From Prauserella isguenensis (GTDB lineage: Bacteria; Actinomycetota; Actinomycetes; Mycobacteriales; Pseudonocardiaceae), in assembly GCF_014191605.1 (NCBI RefSeq), contig NZ_JACHWU010000002.1, forward strand, positions 186,001 through 250,000: a stretch of DNA of 64,000 nucleotides, written 5' to 3'. Under the pieces are notes generated by a model. The model saw only the letters and a program-made list of their open reading frames with translations, was not told where the DNA came from and made no database searches. This document shows, one piece after another, positions 26,261-35,108 of the stretch. Made by a program: the position numbers and the translations under genes. Positions within the stretch are counted from its first letter, which is position 1; every line of letters starts with the position of its first letter.

Positions 26261-26518
26261 TCACACCGGGCGAGGCCGGGGTTCGAGGGACTGCGGCGGG
26301 TGCGTGAACTCGACGACGCGGTCGTGGCGCACCCACGTCGGTTCGATGTCGTCGGCGGCGCCGTCCGGGCGAGTGGGCAGCCACACGACGGCGGTGTACG
26401 GATCGGGCACGGGCGGTGCGACGACGTGCCCGTGGACGCACTGCCGTGGCGCTGTGGCGGTGCCCGGCAGGTAGGTGACGCGGTCTCCGATGCCGATGTC
26501 GTCCGCACGTTCGATCAT
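26261..26518 (-). CDS. Small hypothetical protein (85 aa)
   Basis: This short soluble protein has an SH3-barrel-like pattern (ERADDIGIGDRVTYLPGT, then HGHVVAPPVPDPYTAVVWLP and WVRHDRVVEF), reminiscent of small proteins with an exposed beta-barrel, but I do not recognise a family. AAGGGAG lies 6 nt before ATG 26518, and codon third positions are GC-rich, supporting a real gene. It is convergent with the second stress-protein gene, with 63 bp between stops. Function unknown. Confidence 0.65.
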   Translation of the reverse strand: MIERADDIGIGDRVTYLPGTATAPRQCVHGHVVAPPVPDPYTAVVWLPTRPDGAADDIEPTWVRHDRVVEFTHPPQSLEPRPRPV

Positions 26519-26897
26519 GGCGACTCCCTTCGCGCGCTTCTCGCGTCCGAGCCGCGGCGCCCGTGGACGGCGCGACCGGACGTGCCGGTCGACACCACCG
26601 GCCACCCGGTGCCCCTGCTGCATCCGGGTGCTGATGTCCGTCGTCTGCTCGCCCCGCGCGGGCGGATGCGGCCCTCGGTGTGCACGTTTCCCCGCACGGC
26701 AAGCTACACCCGGAAGTCGGCTGTGGCACCGCTCGCGAGCGGCCGGGGTCCGGGGTCGACCCGGCGGCCGGCGGCGGAGTTGCAGGCCACCGAACGGATC
26801 GTCGCCGGTGTCCGGTAGTCCACAGTGGACACCGTGACGCCTACCCGGCAGTCAGTGATATACGTCACACGAATAGGGTTTCGCGTGTGACGGCCGC
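26519..26897. other. Intergenic region between the small gene and the AEC transporter
   Basis: This 379-base gap holds the upstream regions of two divergent genes. Frames through it show no convincing start or family similarity. The last 40 bases contain a TAGGGT -10 box flanked by a perfect inverted repeat (see 26864-26891). I see nothing else recognisable. Confidence 0.5.
26864..26891 (+). promoter_or_regulatory. Inverted repeat flanking a -10 box (AEC transporter operator)
   Basis: Arms GTCACACG (26864-26871) and CGTGTGAC (26884-26891) are perfect complements. Between them TAGGGT (26874-26879) fits TANNNT and would start transcription at about 26886, 12 nt before ATG 26898. A repressor bound to the repeat would cover the -10 region. 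Confidence 0.5.
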
Positions 26898-27827
26898 ATG
26901 AACGGGGTGCTCGAAGGATTCCTGGTCATCGGGTTCGTGGTCGCGGTCGGATACGTCCTCGGCCGCACCGGTGCGCTGGGCGGATCGGCCATGCAGGTGC
27001 TCTCGCGCACCGCCTTCTTCGTCGGCAGTCCGGCGCTGCTGTTCGGCACGCTCGCCCGCACCGACGTCGGTTCCGTCTTCTCCACGGCGCTGCTGGTCAC
27101 CGGCGTCACCAGCACGCTGGCGTGTGCGCTATACCTGCCGTTCGGCCTGATGCGGCGCAGAGAGGCCGGTGAGCTCACCGTTGGCTCGATGGCCAGCGGC
27201 TACGTCAACGCGGGCAATCTGGGCATTCCGATCGCGACGTACGTGCTGCACGGCGTGGCCGACGTGGCGCCGGTGCTGCTGTTCCAGCTCGCGGTGCTCA
27301 CCCCGGTGTTCACCTCGGTGCTCGACGTGTTGTCCGAGCGTGCCGGCGGGGGCAGTCCGAACTGGCTGCGGGCTTTCAGTGCGCCACTGCGCAACCCGCT
27401 CGCGCTCGCGAGTGCGGCCGGTATCGCCTGCTCGGCGACGGGCTTCCTGCCGCCGGAAGCGGTGATGGACCCGATCGACCTGCTGGGCGACCTGGCGGTG
27501 CCGGCGATGCTGCTGGCGTTCGGCATCTCGCTGCACGCCTCGACCCTGCCCGGCCGGGACCGGGACCTGCGCCCCTCGCTGATCACCGTCGTGGCGCTGA
27601 AGAACCTGGCACACCCGCTGCTCGCGTGGGGGCTCGCCACGGCGGTCGGCGCGGACGAGCACGCGTTGCTCGCGGCCGTGGTGTGCGCCGCGCTGCCCAC
27701 GGCGCAGAACGTCTTCGGCTACGCCGTGCGGTTCGATCAGGGCGTGCAGCTGGCGCGTGACGCAGCGCTGACGACGACGATCGTCTCCCTGCCGATGCTG
27801 TTCGGCGTCGTCGCACTCGTCGGTTGA
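26898..27827 (+). CDS. AEC-family membrane transporter
   Basis: This 309-aa protein has about ten hydrophobic segments arranged as two repeats of five, with the family-typical N-terminal segment (GFLVIGFVVAVGYVLGR), the NAGNLGIP motif in the fourth segment and ALPTAQNVFGYAVRF in the second half. AEC (auxin efflux carrier/malonate permease) members move organic acids or hydrophobic anions. The substrate cannot be inferred. There is no Shine-Dalgarno sequence, and the predicted leader is only about 12 nt, controlled by the upstream palindrome. Confidence 0.8.
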   Translation: MNGVLEGFLVIGFVVAVGYVLGRTGALGGSAMQVLSRTAFFVGSPALLFGTLARTDVGSVFSTALLVTGVTSTLACALYLPFGLMRRREAGELTVGSMASGYVNAGNLGIPIATYVLHGVADVAPVLLFQLAVLTPVFTSVLDVLSERAGGGSPNWLRAFSAPLRNPLALASAAGIACSATGFLPPEAVMDPIDLLGDLAVPAMLLAFGISLHASTLPGRDRDLRPSLITVVALKNLAHPLLAWGLATAVGADEHALLAAVVCAALPTAQNVFGYAVRFDQGVQLARDAALTTTIVSLPMLFGVVALVG

Positions 27828-27937
27828 CCGGCGCGCCCGTGCGGTGGCCCCCTGCCGGGCGGTACGAAGCGCCGGGACGACGCAGCCGTGGTACAAGTAA
27901 GTCTCCGATAGGCACAGGGTTCGGCGACGGAGGGCAC

Positions 27938-28261
27938 ATGGAACTGGTGATCACGGTCGACCGAAGCGACGATGGCTTGTTCGTGCGCGCAAAGGGCGAG
28001 GTGGACCTGGGGACGGTGGCCCAACTCGACTCGGCGCTCGACGCCGCGTGCCACGAGGTCTCGCCCCCGATGGCCGTGGTGGCCGACCTCAGTGGGGTCA
28101 CGTTCCTGGCGTCGTCCGGCCTGAGCGCCCTCGTCCGGGCTCACGAACGCTGCACGGCGGCGGGGACCCCGTTGCGCGTGCTCGTCGGAAACCGCGCCGT
28201 GCTGCGCGGATTTGAGGTCACCGGTCTGGACAAGGTCCTCGACCTGCGCGAGAGCGAATAG
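27938..28261 (+). CDS. STAS-domain anti-sigma factor antagonist
   Basis: This 107-aa single-domain protein has the STAS fold. The key motif DLSGVTFLASSGLSALV contains the Ser that anti-sigma kinases of the RsbW/SpoIIAB type phosphorylate. Unphosphorylated, it would bind a partner kinase and release an alternative sigma factor under stress. No RsbW-like gene lies nearby, so the partner is encoded elsewhere. ACGGAGGG precedes ATG 27938. Confidence 0.85.
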   Translation: MELVITVDRSDDGLFVRAKGEVDLGTVAQLDSALDAACHEVSPPMAVVADLSGVTFLASSGLSALVRAHERCTAAGTPLRVLVGNRAVLRGFEVTGLDKVLDLRESE

Positions 28262-28274
28262 CGTGCGCGACGCA

Positions 28275-28287
28275 TAGGGTGTCGGCC
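28275..28287 (+). promoter_or_regulatory. -10 box of a probable leaderless transcript (yciO)
   Basis: TAGGGT (28275-28280) is 7 nt before ATG 28288, with no ribosome-binding site between. It lies just after the STAS stop codon at 28261. Confidence 0.5.
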
Positions 28288-28908
28288 ATGGCGATCTACT
28301 ACGACGTACATCAGGACAATCCCCAGCCGCGGTCGATCGGTAAGGTCGTCGACCTGCTCCGCTCCGGCGGGCTGATCGCCTACCCCACCGATTCGTGCTT
28401 CGCGCTCGGCACCTCGCTGGACAACCGCGAGGGGCTCGATCGGATCCGCAGCATCCGCAAGCTCGACGACAAGCACCACTTCACGCTGGTGTGCCAGGAT
28501 TTCTCCCAGCTGGGGCAGTTCGTCCACGTCGACAACAGCGTCTTCCGTGCGATCAAGTCCGCGACGCCCGGCCAGTACACGTTCATCCTCCCCGCGACGA
28601 AGGAAGTGCCGCGGCGACTGCTGCACCCGAAGAAGAAGACCGTCGGTGTGCGCATTCCGGACCACGTGACGACGCAGGCCCTGCTGGAGGGGCTCGGCGA
28701 GCCGCTCGTATCCAGCACGCTGTTGCTGCCGGGCGAGGAGGAGCCCATGACCCAGGGCTGGGAGATCAAGGAGGCGCTCGACCACGTGCTGGACGCGGTG
28801 ATCGACTCCGGTGACTGCGGCGTCGAACCCACGACGGTCGTCGACTTCTCGGGAGACGAGCCGGAGATCGTCCGGGTCGGCGCGGGCGACCCCTCACGGT
28901 TCGAGTAG
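28288..28908 (+). CDS. yciO: YciO-type YrdC/Sua5-domain protein
   Basis: This 206-aa protein matches E. coli YciO closely in length and motifs: YDVHQDNPQPRSI at the start, IAYPTDSCFALG, ITSIRKLDDKHHFTL-like RSIRKLDDKHHFTLVCQD, TPGQYTFILPATKEVPRRLL, and VEPTTVVDFSGDEPEIVRVG at the end. The fold binds ATP, L-threonine and bicarbonate to make threonylcarbamoyl-AMP for tRNA t6A in the Sua5/YrdC branch; YciO itself is a divergent paralogue whose role is less certain. Its start is set by the family N-terminus and the leaderless -10 box. Confidence 0.9.
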   Translation: MAIYYDVHQDNPQPRSIGKVVDLLRSGGLIAYPTDSCFALGTSLDNREGLDRIRSIRKLDDKHHFTLVCQDFSQLGQFVHVDNSVFRAIKSATPGQYTFILPATKEVPRRLLHPKKKTVGVRIPDHVTTQALLEGLGEPLVSSTLLLPGEEEPMTQGWEIKEALDHVLDAVIDSGDCGVEPTTVVDFSGDEPEIVRVGAGDPSRFE

Positions 28909-28935
28909 TCCGCACCTGCCGGGGGTGCGGGGCAC

Positions 28936-30111
28936 TCACACGGGAGCGTCGAGCACACACCGGGTGCGGCTGTAGATGCTCGGCATGCACTTGTTGCAGT
29001 GGACGCACAGCGGACGGTGCCGTGGTTCGGCCCGCAGCCGGTTCGGCAGGTCCGGTTCGCGGAGCAGTGCCCTCGCCATGGCGACGAACGCGAAGCCGTG
29101 GCGCATCGCCAGGTCCATCGTGTCGCGACCGGTGATCCCGCCGAGCAGCACGAGTGGCAGCTCGAGGGCGTCCCGGAACCGGAGCGCGCGGTCGAGCAGG
29201 TAGGCGTCCCGGTAGGGGTAGCGGCGCAGGAACGCCGGGCCCGCCAGGCGCAGCCCGGTCCGCAACGGTTGGCCGAAGGCCCCGGCGAACTCCTTGACGG
29301 GCGCGTCGCCGGTGAACAGGTACATCGGATTCAGCAGCGAGCTTCCCGCGGTGAGTGTGAGGGCGTCGAGGGTGCCGTCGGCTTCGAGCCGGCGCGCGAC
29401 GTGCAGGCTGTCGTCCGGCCGGAGTCCGCCGGGTACGCCGTCGTCCATGTTGAGCTTGGCGGTGACGGCGATGCCCCCGCCGACGGCCTCACGTACCGCG
29501 GCGGCGGTCTCCCGTGCCAGGCGAGCGCGCCGTTCCGGTGATCCGCCGTAGCCGTCGGAGCGGTGGTTCAACGCCGGGCTGAGGAACGAGCTGATCAGGT
29601 AGTTGTGCCCGAAGTGCAGTTCCACGGCATCGAACCCGGCGGCGACGGCCACGCGTGCGGCGTCGGCGTGCGCGGCGACGATGCGCGCCAGGTCGGTCTC
29701 GGTCGCCCTGCGCATCATGCGCATGCTGAGCGGGCTCGGCAACGCGTGGGGGGCGAGGGCGGGACGACGGTTGGATGCGCCGTTGGCCACCGGCCCCGCA
29801 TGTCCGAGTTGGGCGGCGACGGCGGCACCTTCGGCGTGCACCGCGTCGGTGAGCCGTCGCAGCTCCGCCACCGCCTCAGGGCGCATGAGGATCTGGTGAC
29901 GGTCGGTGCGCCCCTCCGGCGCGACCGCGCAGTAGGCGACGGTGGTCATGCCCACGCCGCCGCGGGCCACCTCGACGTGGAAGTCGACGAGATCGTCGGT
30001 GACCGCGCCTTCCGGGGTGCGGCCTTCGAACGTCGCGGCCTTGACGATGCGGTTCCGCAGGGTGGCGGGTCCCAGTCGGGCGGGGTCGAAGACGTCGGGA
30101 ACGGTGGGCAC
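28936..30111 (-). CDS. Old-yellow-enzyme-family NADH:flavin oxidoreductase with C-terminal cysteine cluster
   Basis: This 391-aa TIM-barrel flavoenzyme has LRNRIVKAATFEG, AQLGHAGP, FDAVELHFGHNYLISSFLSPALNHRSD and GGSPERRARL, the FMN and substrate positions of the 2,4-dienoyl-CoA reductase branch. The last residues, CVHCNKCMPSIYSRTRC, give a C-x2-C-x2-C...C set like the Fe-S site of that branch, yet the large FAD/NAD domains that normally follow are absent. GTG 30111 is preceded by GGGAGG. Another GTG at 30135 overlaps the TetR stop by 4 nt and could be used. Pairing with TetR suggests induction by its substrate, likely an enoyl compound. Confidence 0.85.
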   Translation of the reverse strand: MPTVPDVFDPARLGPATLRNRIVKAATFEGRTPEGAVTDDLVDFHVEVARGGVGMTTVAYCAVAPEGRTDRHQILMRPEAVAELRRLTDAVHAEGAAVAAQLGHAGPVANGASNRRPALAPHALPSPLSMRMMRRATETDLARIVAAHADAARVAVAAGFDAVELHFGHNYLISSFLSPALNHRSDGYGGSPERRARLARETAAAVREAVGGGIAVTAKLNMDDGVPGGLRPDDSLHVARRLEADGTLDALTLTAGSSLLNPMYLFTGDAPVKEFAGAFGQPLRTGLRLAGPAFLRRYPYRDAYLLDRALRFRDALELPLVLLGGITGRDTMDLAMRHGFAFVAMARALLREPDLPNRLRAEPRHRPLCVHCNKCMPSIYSRTRCVLDAPV

Positions 30112-30131
30112 GGATCCTCCCGGTGGTGCGG

Positions 30132-30764
30132 TCACGGCGGCGGTGCCGAGAGCCCCGCGACGGCGAACGTCCGCAGGGAGCGGAAGGCGCTGCGGCCGGG
30201 AGGCTCGGCCGGTCCGGTTGCGGACAGGGTGTGCAGGATGAGGTCGAACGCGAGCAGCAACCGGCGTGCGGCCTCGGCGCCGCCGAGTCCGGGTACCGCG
30301 CCGCGCAGGAGCGCGATCCACGGCCGGAGTCCGAACCAGCCGGAGGCGAAGCCGACCTCGCGGCGTGCCAGCACCACGCGCGCCAGCAGCCGCAGCTGGA
30401 GTCGGCCGGTTTCGGTGCGGGTGAGCTCGCCGAGCGGTGTCAGCACGACGTCGACGAGTTCGGCCACGCCGGGGGCGTCGCCCGCGCGGCGGCGTGCGGT
30501 GAGCCGGGTGAGGCCGTCGTGCCAGTGGGGCGCGAGGCGGCGTTCGAGGAGCGCGCCGATCAGGGCGTCCTTCGAACCGAAGTGGTAGTGGACCGCGGCC
30601 GGGTTCATACCCGCGGCGGCGTTGATGGCCCGGATGGAGACCTCGTCGATGTCGCGGGCGAGTAACAGGGACTCGGCCGCGTCGAGCAGGCGGTCACGGG
30701 TGCCCTGCCGCCCTGTGTTCGTGGTCGGCGGGGGAGAGGCCGCGGAGGTCGCCGTCGTTGGCAT
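30132..30764 (-). CDS. TetR-family transcriptional regulator
   Basis: This 210-aa regulator has a TetR DNA-binding domain in residues about 20-70 (RDRLLDAAESLLLARDIDEV, INAAAGMNPAAVHYHFGSKDALIGALLERR) and an alpha-helical effector domain. It is upstream of and close to the old-yellow-enzyme gene on the same strand, so it probably represses its own operon. The start is not certain: ATG 30764 was chosen by domain length, and ATG 30824 would add 20 residues; neither has a good ribosome-binding site. Confidence 0.85.
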   Translation of the reverse strand: MPTTATSAASPPPTTNTGRQGTRDRLLDAAESLLLARDIDEVSIRAINAAAGMNPAAVHYHFGSKDALIGALLERRLAPHWHDGLTRLTARRRAGDAPGVAELVDVVLTPLGELTRTETGRLQLRLLARVVLARREVGFASGWFGLRPWIALLRGAVPGLGGAEAARRLLLAFDLILHTLSATGPAEPPGRSAFRSLRTFAVAGLSAPPP

Positions 30765-30902
30765 GCGGCCAGTAGAACGCACCGGAGCCGAGGTCTCAAG
30801 AGCCGTTTCAATCAGTGACGGCATCGGCGGTGACACCGGATCGGGACGGCGCGGCGGCGCGGTGCCCGGCGGCGAACGCTCGCCGGGGAGCCGGACGAGG
30901 AC

Positions 30903-30915
30903 TACCGTCACGGGC
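30903..30915 (+). promoter_or_regulatory. -10 box of a probable leaderless transcript (DUF2277)
   Basis: TACCGT (30903-30908) lies 7 nt before ATG 30916 with no Shine-Dalgarno sequence. Confidence 0.5.
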
Positions 30916-31188
30916 ATGTGCCGGAACATCACGACCCTGCGGGGACTCGAACCGTCGGCGACGGCCGAGGAGATCGAGGCGGCGGCGCGGCAGTACGTGC
31001 GGAAGGTCAGCGGTGTCCAGAGCGTGTCCGACGCGACTCGCGAACCGTTCGAACAGGCCGTCGCCGAGGTCACCGCCACGACCACGCGGCTGTTGGCGCA
31101 GCTGCCCGAACGGCGGCAGCCGCCGCGGACCGTGCCACCCCTTCGTCGTCCCGAGGTCCAGGCCAGGGACGCGGCGAAACGGGCCTGA
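30916..31188 (+). CDS. DUF2277 family protein
   Basis: This 90-aa protein opens with MCRNITTLRGLEPSATAEEI, the invariant start of DUF2277, followed by AARQYVRKVSGVQ and a Pro/Arg-rich tail. The family is widespread in bacteria and has no established function; the conserved Cys at position 2 is its oddest feature. The leaderless -10 box supports the start. It is divergent from TetR and convergent with the MHS transporter gene. Confidence 0.85.
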   Translation: MCRNITTLRGLEPSATAEEIEAAARQYVRKVSGVQSVSDATREPFEQAVAEVTATTTRLLAQLPERRQPPRTVPPLRRPEVQARDAAKRA

Positions 31189-31217
31189 CGGGTGCCGCGG
31201 CCGGCACCCGTCGGCCG

Positions 31218-32579
31218 TCATTCGACCCGGTCGAGGTCGCTTCCGCGGGTCTCCCTGCTCGTCGCGACGGCGATCACGGTGATCAGCATCGTGACGACGA
31301 GATAACCGACGACCATGCCGACGCCGAACGAGTCGATGAGCCAGACGGCGATGAACGGCGCCGGTGCGCCCGCGATGATCGACGACCCCTGGAACACCAA
31401 CGACGATCCGGCATAGCGGCGGCGCGTCGGGAACAGTTCGGTGATCCACGCGGCCTCCGGGCCCGCGAGCATGCCGTGCAGTCCGGCGCCGATGCAGGTG
31501 CCGAGCCACAGCAACGGCAGGCTCTCCTGCTGGACGAGCACGAAGAACAGCGGCGCCCACACCACGAGCAGCACGGACGGGACGAGCATCGCGGTCTTCC
31601 TGCCCACCTTGTCCGACCAGGCGCCTCCGCCGATCATGCCCGCGAACTGGGCCGCCGACGCGAACGTGACCGCCAGGACGACGTCGCTGCGTTCGTAGCC
31701 GAAGTACGTCGTGGCGTAGGCGATGACGAAGACCGTGTAGATGTAGAACGCGATGTTCTCGCCGAGGCGCATGCCGAGGCCGTGCAGCACCGGCCGCGGG
31801 TTGCGGAGCGCCTCGAGGACGCTCGACGACCGGTGTGGTCCCACCGTGGTCGGATCCGCCTGCGCCGTCTCGGGCGCCTCGGCGGCACGCAGTTGCGCGG
31901 CCTGGAACACGGGTGACTCCTCGACGCTGCGGCGCACCCAGAACCCGATGACCAGCAGGGGCAGCGCGACGAGGAACGCGATCCGCCAACCCCACTGGTC
32001 GAACGCGTCGCCCGGGAACACCAGGGCGACGGCGCTGACGACGACCGTGGCGAGCACCGTGCCGAGCGGCGCGCCCGCCTGCGGCCACGACGCCCAGAAC
32101 CCGCGGCGCTTCGGCTTGCCGTACTCGCTGACCATCAGCACCGCCGCGCCGAACTCGCCGCCGAGCGCGAACCCCTGGGTCAGTCGCAGCAGCACGAGCA
32201 ACAGGGTCGCCCACACGCCGAGCTGTTCGTAGGTCGGCAGCAGGCCGATCGCGGCCGTGGAGATGCCGAGCAGCAGGAAGGTCGTGACGAGCATGGGCTT
32301 GCGGCCGAACTTGTCGCCGAGGTGGCCGAACACGATCCCGCCGAGCGGCCGGGCGACGAACCCGATGCCCTGGGTCGCGAGCGCGAGCAGCAGCTTGATG
32401 ATGTCGCTGTCGCCGGGGAAGAACAGCGGGCCGAGCACGGTCGCGGCGAGCACGCCGTAGACGGCGAAGTCGTACCACTCGAGCACGGCGCCCGCCATCG
32501 ATCCGGTGAGCACGCGGCGGAAGCTCGTGCCGCGCCTGCCTGGCAGGCCTTCGACACGCGCGGATGCCGATGACGTCAT
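31218..32579 (-). CDS. MHS-family metabolite:H+ symporter
   Basis: This 453-aa major-facilitator protein has twelve hydrophobic segments and MHS motifs: GSMAGAVLEWYDFAVYG near the start, GHLGDKFGRKPML, GGEFGAAVLMVSEY and a large central loop rich in Ala and Thr. It would import an organic acid or zwitterion with protons. It lies 50 bp downstream of the P450-reductase fusion gene on the same strand and is probably in its operon, hence a likely uptake route for the P450 substrate. ATG 32579 is preceded by AAAGGA. Confidence 0.85.
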   Translation of the reverse strand: MTSSASARVEGLPGRRGTSFRRVLTGSMAGAVLEWYDFAVYGVLAATVLGPLFFPGDSDIIKLLLALATQGIGFVARPLGGIVFGHLGDKFGRKPMLVTTFLLLGISTAAIGLLPTYEQLGVWATLLLVLLRLTQGFALGGEFGAAVLMVSEYGKPKRRGFWASWPQAGAPLGTVLATVVVSAVALVFPGDAFDQWGWRIAFLVALPLLVIGFWVRRSVEESPVFQAAQLRAAEAPETAQADPTTVGPHRSSSVLEALRNPRPVLHGLGMRLGENIAFYIYTVFVIAYATTYFGYERSDVVLAVTFASAAQFAGMIGGGAWSDKVGRKTAMLVPSVLLVVWAPLFFVLVQQESLPLLWLGTCIGAGLHGMLAGPEAAWITELFPTRRRYAGSSLVFQGSSIIAGAPAPFIAVWLIDSFGVGMVVGYLVVTMLITVIAVATSRETRGSDLDRVE

Positions 32580-32629
32580 TGTCGAACGGTCCTTTCGCGG
32601 AGGTCGGGAGGGGGGAGGGGAGCGTGAGG

Positions 32630-34948
32630 TCAGAGGCCGAGCGTCAGTGCGTCGCCGCACGCCCGGGAGCAGCAGGTCATCATCCGGGTTCCTGCGGAAC
32701 GCTCGGCCCGGGTGAGCACGACGTCGCGGTGGTCGACCTCGCCGTCGAGCACCGCCGCCTCGCATGTGCCGCAGAGACCTTCCTCGCAGTCGCTCGGCAC
32801 GTCGATGTTGGCGGCGCGGAGGGCGGCGAGCACGGTCTGGTCGGGGGCGACCCGGACAGTGAGCCCGGAGTCGGCGAGGGTGACGTCGAAGGCGTGCTCG
32901 GCGGCCGGGTCGAGTTCGTGGCCCGCCGTGGTGAAGTGCTCGACGCGGAGTGCGTCTTCCGGCCAGTGCGCGCTCGCCGTGTCGAGTGCCGACAGCAGCC
33001 GCTGCGGGCCGCACGCGTAGATCCGCGTGCCGTCGACGGGCTCGGCGAGGAGTGCGGCGACGTCGAGCCTGGTGCCTGCGTCGGAGGAGTGTTCGTGCAG
33101 TCGGGGCCCGTGGTCGCGGCGCACGCGGTCGAGCAGCGCCATCGTGTCGGCGGAGCGGCCGCAGTAGTGCAGCTCGTAGCTGCCGCCCGCGGCTCTGACG
33201 GCGTCGGCCATCGCGAGGATCGGCGTGATGCCTATGCCGCCGGCGACGAAGACGTGGTGGCGTGTGTCGGTGTCGAGCCGGAAGTGATTGCGCGGCCCGC
33301 GGACGGCCACCGTCGTTCCCGGACACAGCCGGTCGTGGACGTACCGGGAGCCGCCGCGGCTGTCCGGGTCGCGGAGTACGGCGATGCGGTACCGGCCCCG
33401 GTCGCCCGGGTCGCCGCACAGGGAGTACTGCCGGGACACCTCCCCGAGTTCCAGTTCGATGTGGGCTCCGGGCGACCACGAGGGCAACGGGGCGCCGTCG
33501 GGCGCGGCGAGGGTGATCTCGGCGACGTCGCGCGCCGCCGGGTCGACCCGCTCCACGGTGAGTGTGCGGCTGAGCGAGCGGGTGGTGGGCTCGCCGATGC
33601 GTACCGGCTGCCGGGTCTCCAACACGGCCGGGTCGCTGCGCTCGGGGTTGGCGGCCGGATCCCACTGCACCCACAGGTGCTCCGGGCCTCGGAACGACGT
33701 GTTCGGGACGTACGTGAACCGCTGCCCGGGTACCAGGCCGAGGTGCGGCAGCCTGCGGGTCAGCTCCTCGAGGAACACCTGCAGTTCCATCCGGGCGAGG
33801 TTCTTGCCCATGCACTGGTGGCTGCCGTAGCCGAACGTCAGGTGCTCGGTCGCGTTGTCCCTGCGGACGTCGACGGTGTCGGGGTCCTCGAAGTGCCGTT
33901 CGTCGCGGTTGGCCGAGGAGTTCACGATCAGCAGTTTCGACCCCGCGGGGACGGGCACACCGCCGACCGTGGTGTCGGCGGTGACGAGCCTGCGCCACGC
34001 GGCCACCGATCCGGAATGCCGCAGGCACTCCTCGGCGGCGTTCGGAATGAGGCCGGGGTCGGCACAGAGCTCCTCCCAGACCGTGCGGTTCTCCAGCAGG
34101 AGTTTGATCGCGTTGGCCGCGGCGTTGGCGGTCGTCTCGTGCGCCGCGACGATGCCGGCCATCATCATCGAGTGGAGGTAGGAGTCGGTGATGATGTCGG
34201 GGTACTCCTGCTGTTTGCGGATGCTGTAGGGCATCCAGCCGTCGCCGGAGGGATCACGCCGGAGTTTCTCCACCACGGTGCCCGCGAACTGCCAGAACCT
34301 GCCGACGTTTTCGGCGACCGTGAGCTGCTCCTCGGGCGAGGGCCTGCCCCAGGTGTTGACGGTGTGGGCGATCGAGTACTTGCGCAGGGTCGCCATGTCC
34401 TCCTCGGGCACGCCGAGGAAGTGCAGTGCGACCGTGAGCGGGACCTCCCACAGCATCTCGTCGACGAGGTCGGCCTTGCCCGCATCGACGAACCGGTCGA
34501 CGTACTCGCGAGTGAGCCTGCGGACCATGGGTTCGTGGTGGGCGAGCCGGTCCGGGGTGAACGGGTCCATGAGTACCCGCCGGCGTGGCATGTGCTCGGG
34601 CTCGTCCTCGTTCACGAGGGTGCGGTTCATCGCGTAGTCGTAGCGTTCGAGCGTCGCGATCGCCTCGTCGGAGACGGGCGTGATCTTCTCGAGTGCGATG
34701 GAGGGGGAGAACGTGATGTTGTCGCGGAAGATCGCCTTCACGTCGTCGTAGCGCGTCACGACCCAGTAGCCGAGCGAGGGGCTGTAGAACACCGGCTCCC
34801 CGTCACGGGACCAGCGCACGGCCTCCGGCGGATCGGCCTGGTACACGTCGCCGAACGGGTCGAACGCCGCCGCGTTCGCGCTGACGGGACAGCCGGTGAC
34901 GGGGTCGGCCGGGCGGGTGTGGTCGACGGGACACGACTCCGTGTTCAT
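32630..34948 (-). CDS. Self-sufficient cytochrome P450-reductase fusion (CYP116B-like)
   Basis: This 772-aa single-chain monooxygenase has three domains. Residues 1-435 are the P450: AGIVAAHETTAN (I helix, 264-275), ExxR at 307-310 and the heme loop FGYGSHQCMGKN with Cys379. Residues about 450-680 are an FMN/NADH reductase of the phthalate-dioxygenase-reductase type (QYSLCGDP, VFVAGGIGITPILAM, YACGPQ). The C-terminal 85 residues hold a plant-type 2Fe-2S centre (CEEGLCGTC plus a downstream Cys). This order is that of the CYP116B family (P450RhF). Such enzymes pass electrons from NAD(P)H to heme within one chain. GGAGG precedes ATG 34948. An IclR regulator lies upstream and an MHS transporter downstream. 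The substrate is unknown. Confidence 0.93.
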   Translation of the reverse strand: MNTESCPVDHTRPADPVTGCPVSANAAAFDPFGDVYQADPPEAVRWSRDGEPVFYSPSLGYWVVTRYDDVKAIFRDNITFSPSIALEKITPVSDEAIATLERYDYAMNRTLVNEDEPEHMPRRRVLMDPFTPDRLAHHEPMVRRLTREYVDRFVDAGKADLVDEMLWEVPLTVALHFLGVPEEDMATLRKYSIAHTVNTWGRPSPEEQLTVAENVGRFWQFAGTVVEKLRRDPSGDGWMPYSIRKQQEYPDIITDSYLHSMMMAGIVAAHETTANAAANAIKLLLENRTVWEELCADPGLIPNAAEECLRHSGSVAAWRRLVTADTTVGGVPVPAGSKLLIVNSSANRDERHFEDPDTVDVRRDNATEHLTFGYGSHQCMGKNLARMELQVFLEELTRRLPHLGLVPGQRFTYVPNTSFRGPEHLWVQWDPAANPERSDPAVLETRQPVRIGEPTTRSLSRTLTVERVDPAARDVAEITLAAPDGAPLPSWSPGAHIELELGEVSRQYSLCGDPGDRGRYRIAVLRDPDSRGGSRYVHDRLCPGTTVAVRGPRNHFRLDTDTRHHVFVAGGIGITPILAMADAVRAAGGSYELHYCGRSADTMALLDRVRRDHGPRLHEHSSDAGTRLDVAALLAEPVDGTRIYACGPQRLLSALDTASAHWPEDALRVEHFTTAGHELDPAAEHAFDVTLADSGLTVRVAPDQTVLAALRAANIDVPSDCEEGLCGTCEAAVLDGEVDHRDVVLTRAERSAGTRMMTCCSRACGDALTLGL

Positions 34949-35064
34949 CGGCGCCCTCCACGGCGGCTACGGCCCGATGTGTGGCGATACCGGAACGGGG
35001 GTCTGCGCGTGAGCTGCAGTGTTACCAATAACGCACACCGCGGATCGAATAGTGAACATCTGGA

Positions 35065-35093
35065 AGGTAAGCGGGACCACAGTGGGCGTCAAG
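35065..35093 (-). promoter_or_regulatory. Probable promoter of the P450 operon
   Basis: On the minus strand TTGACG (35093-35088) and TTACCT (35070-35065) are separated by 17 nt. Transcription would start near 35058. A palindrome GTTA-CCAA-TAAC at 35021-35032 lies inside the leader and may bind the neighbouring IclR regulator. Confidence 0.45.
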
Positions 35094-35108
35094 TGCGGAC
35101 CGTCCGGT

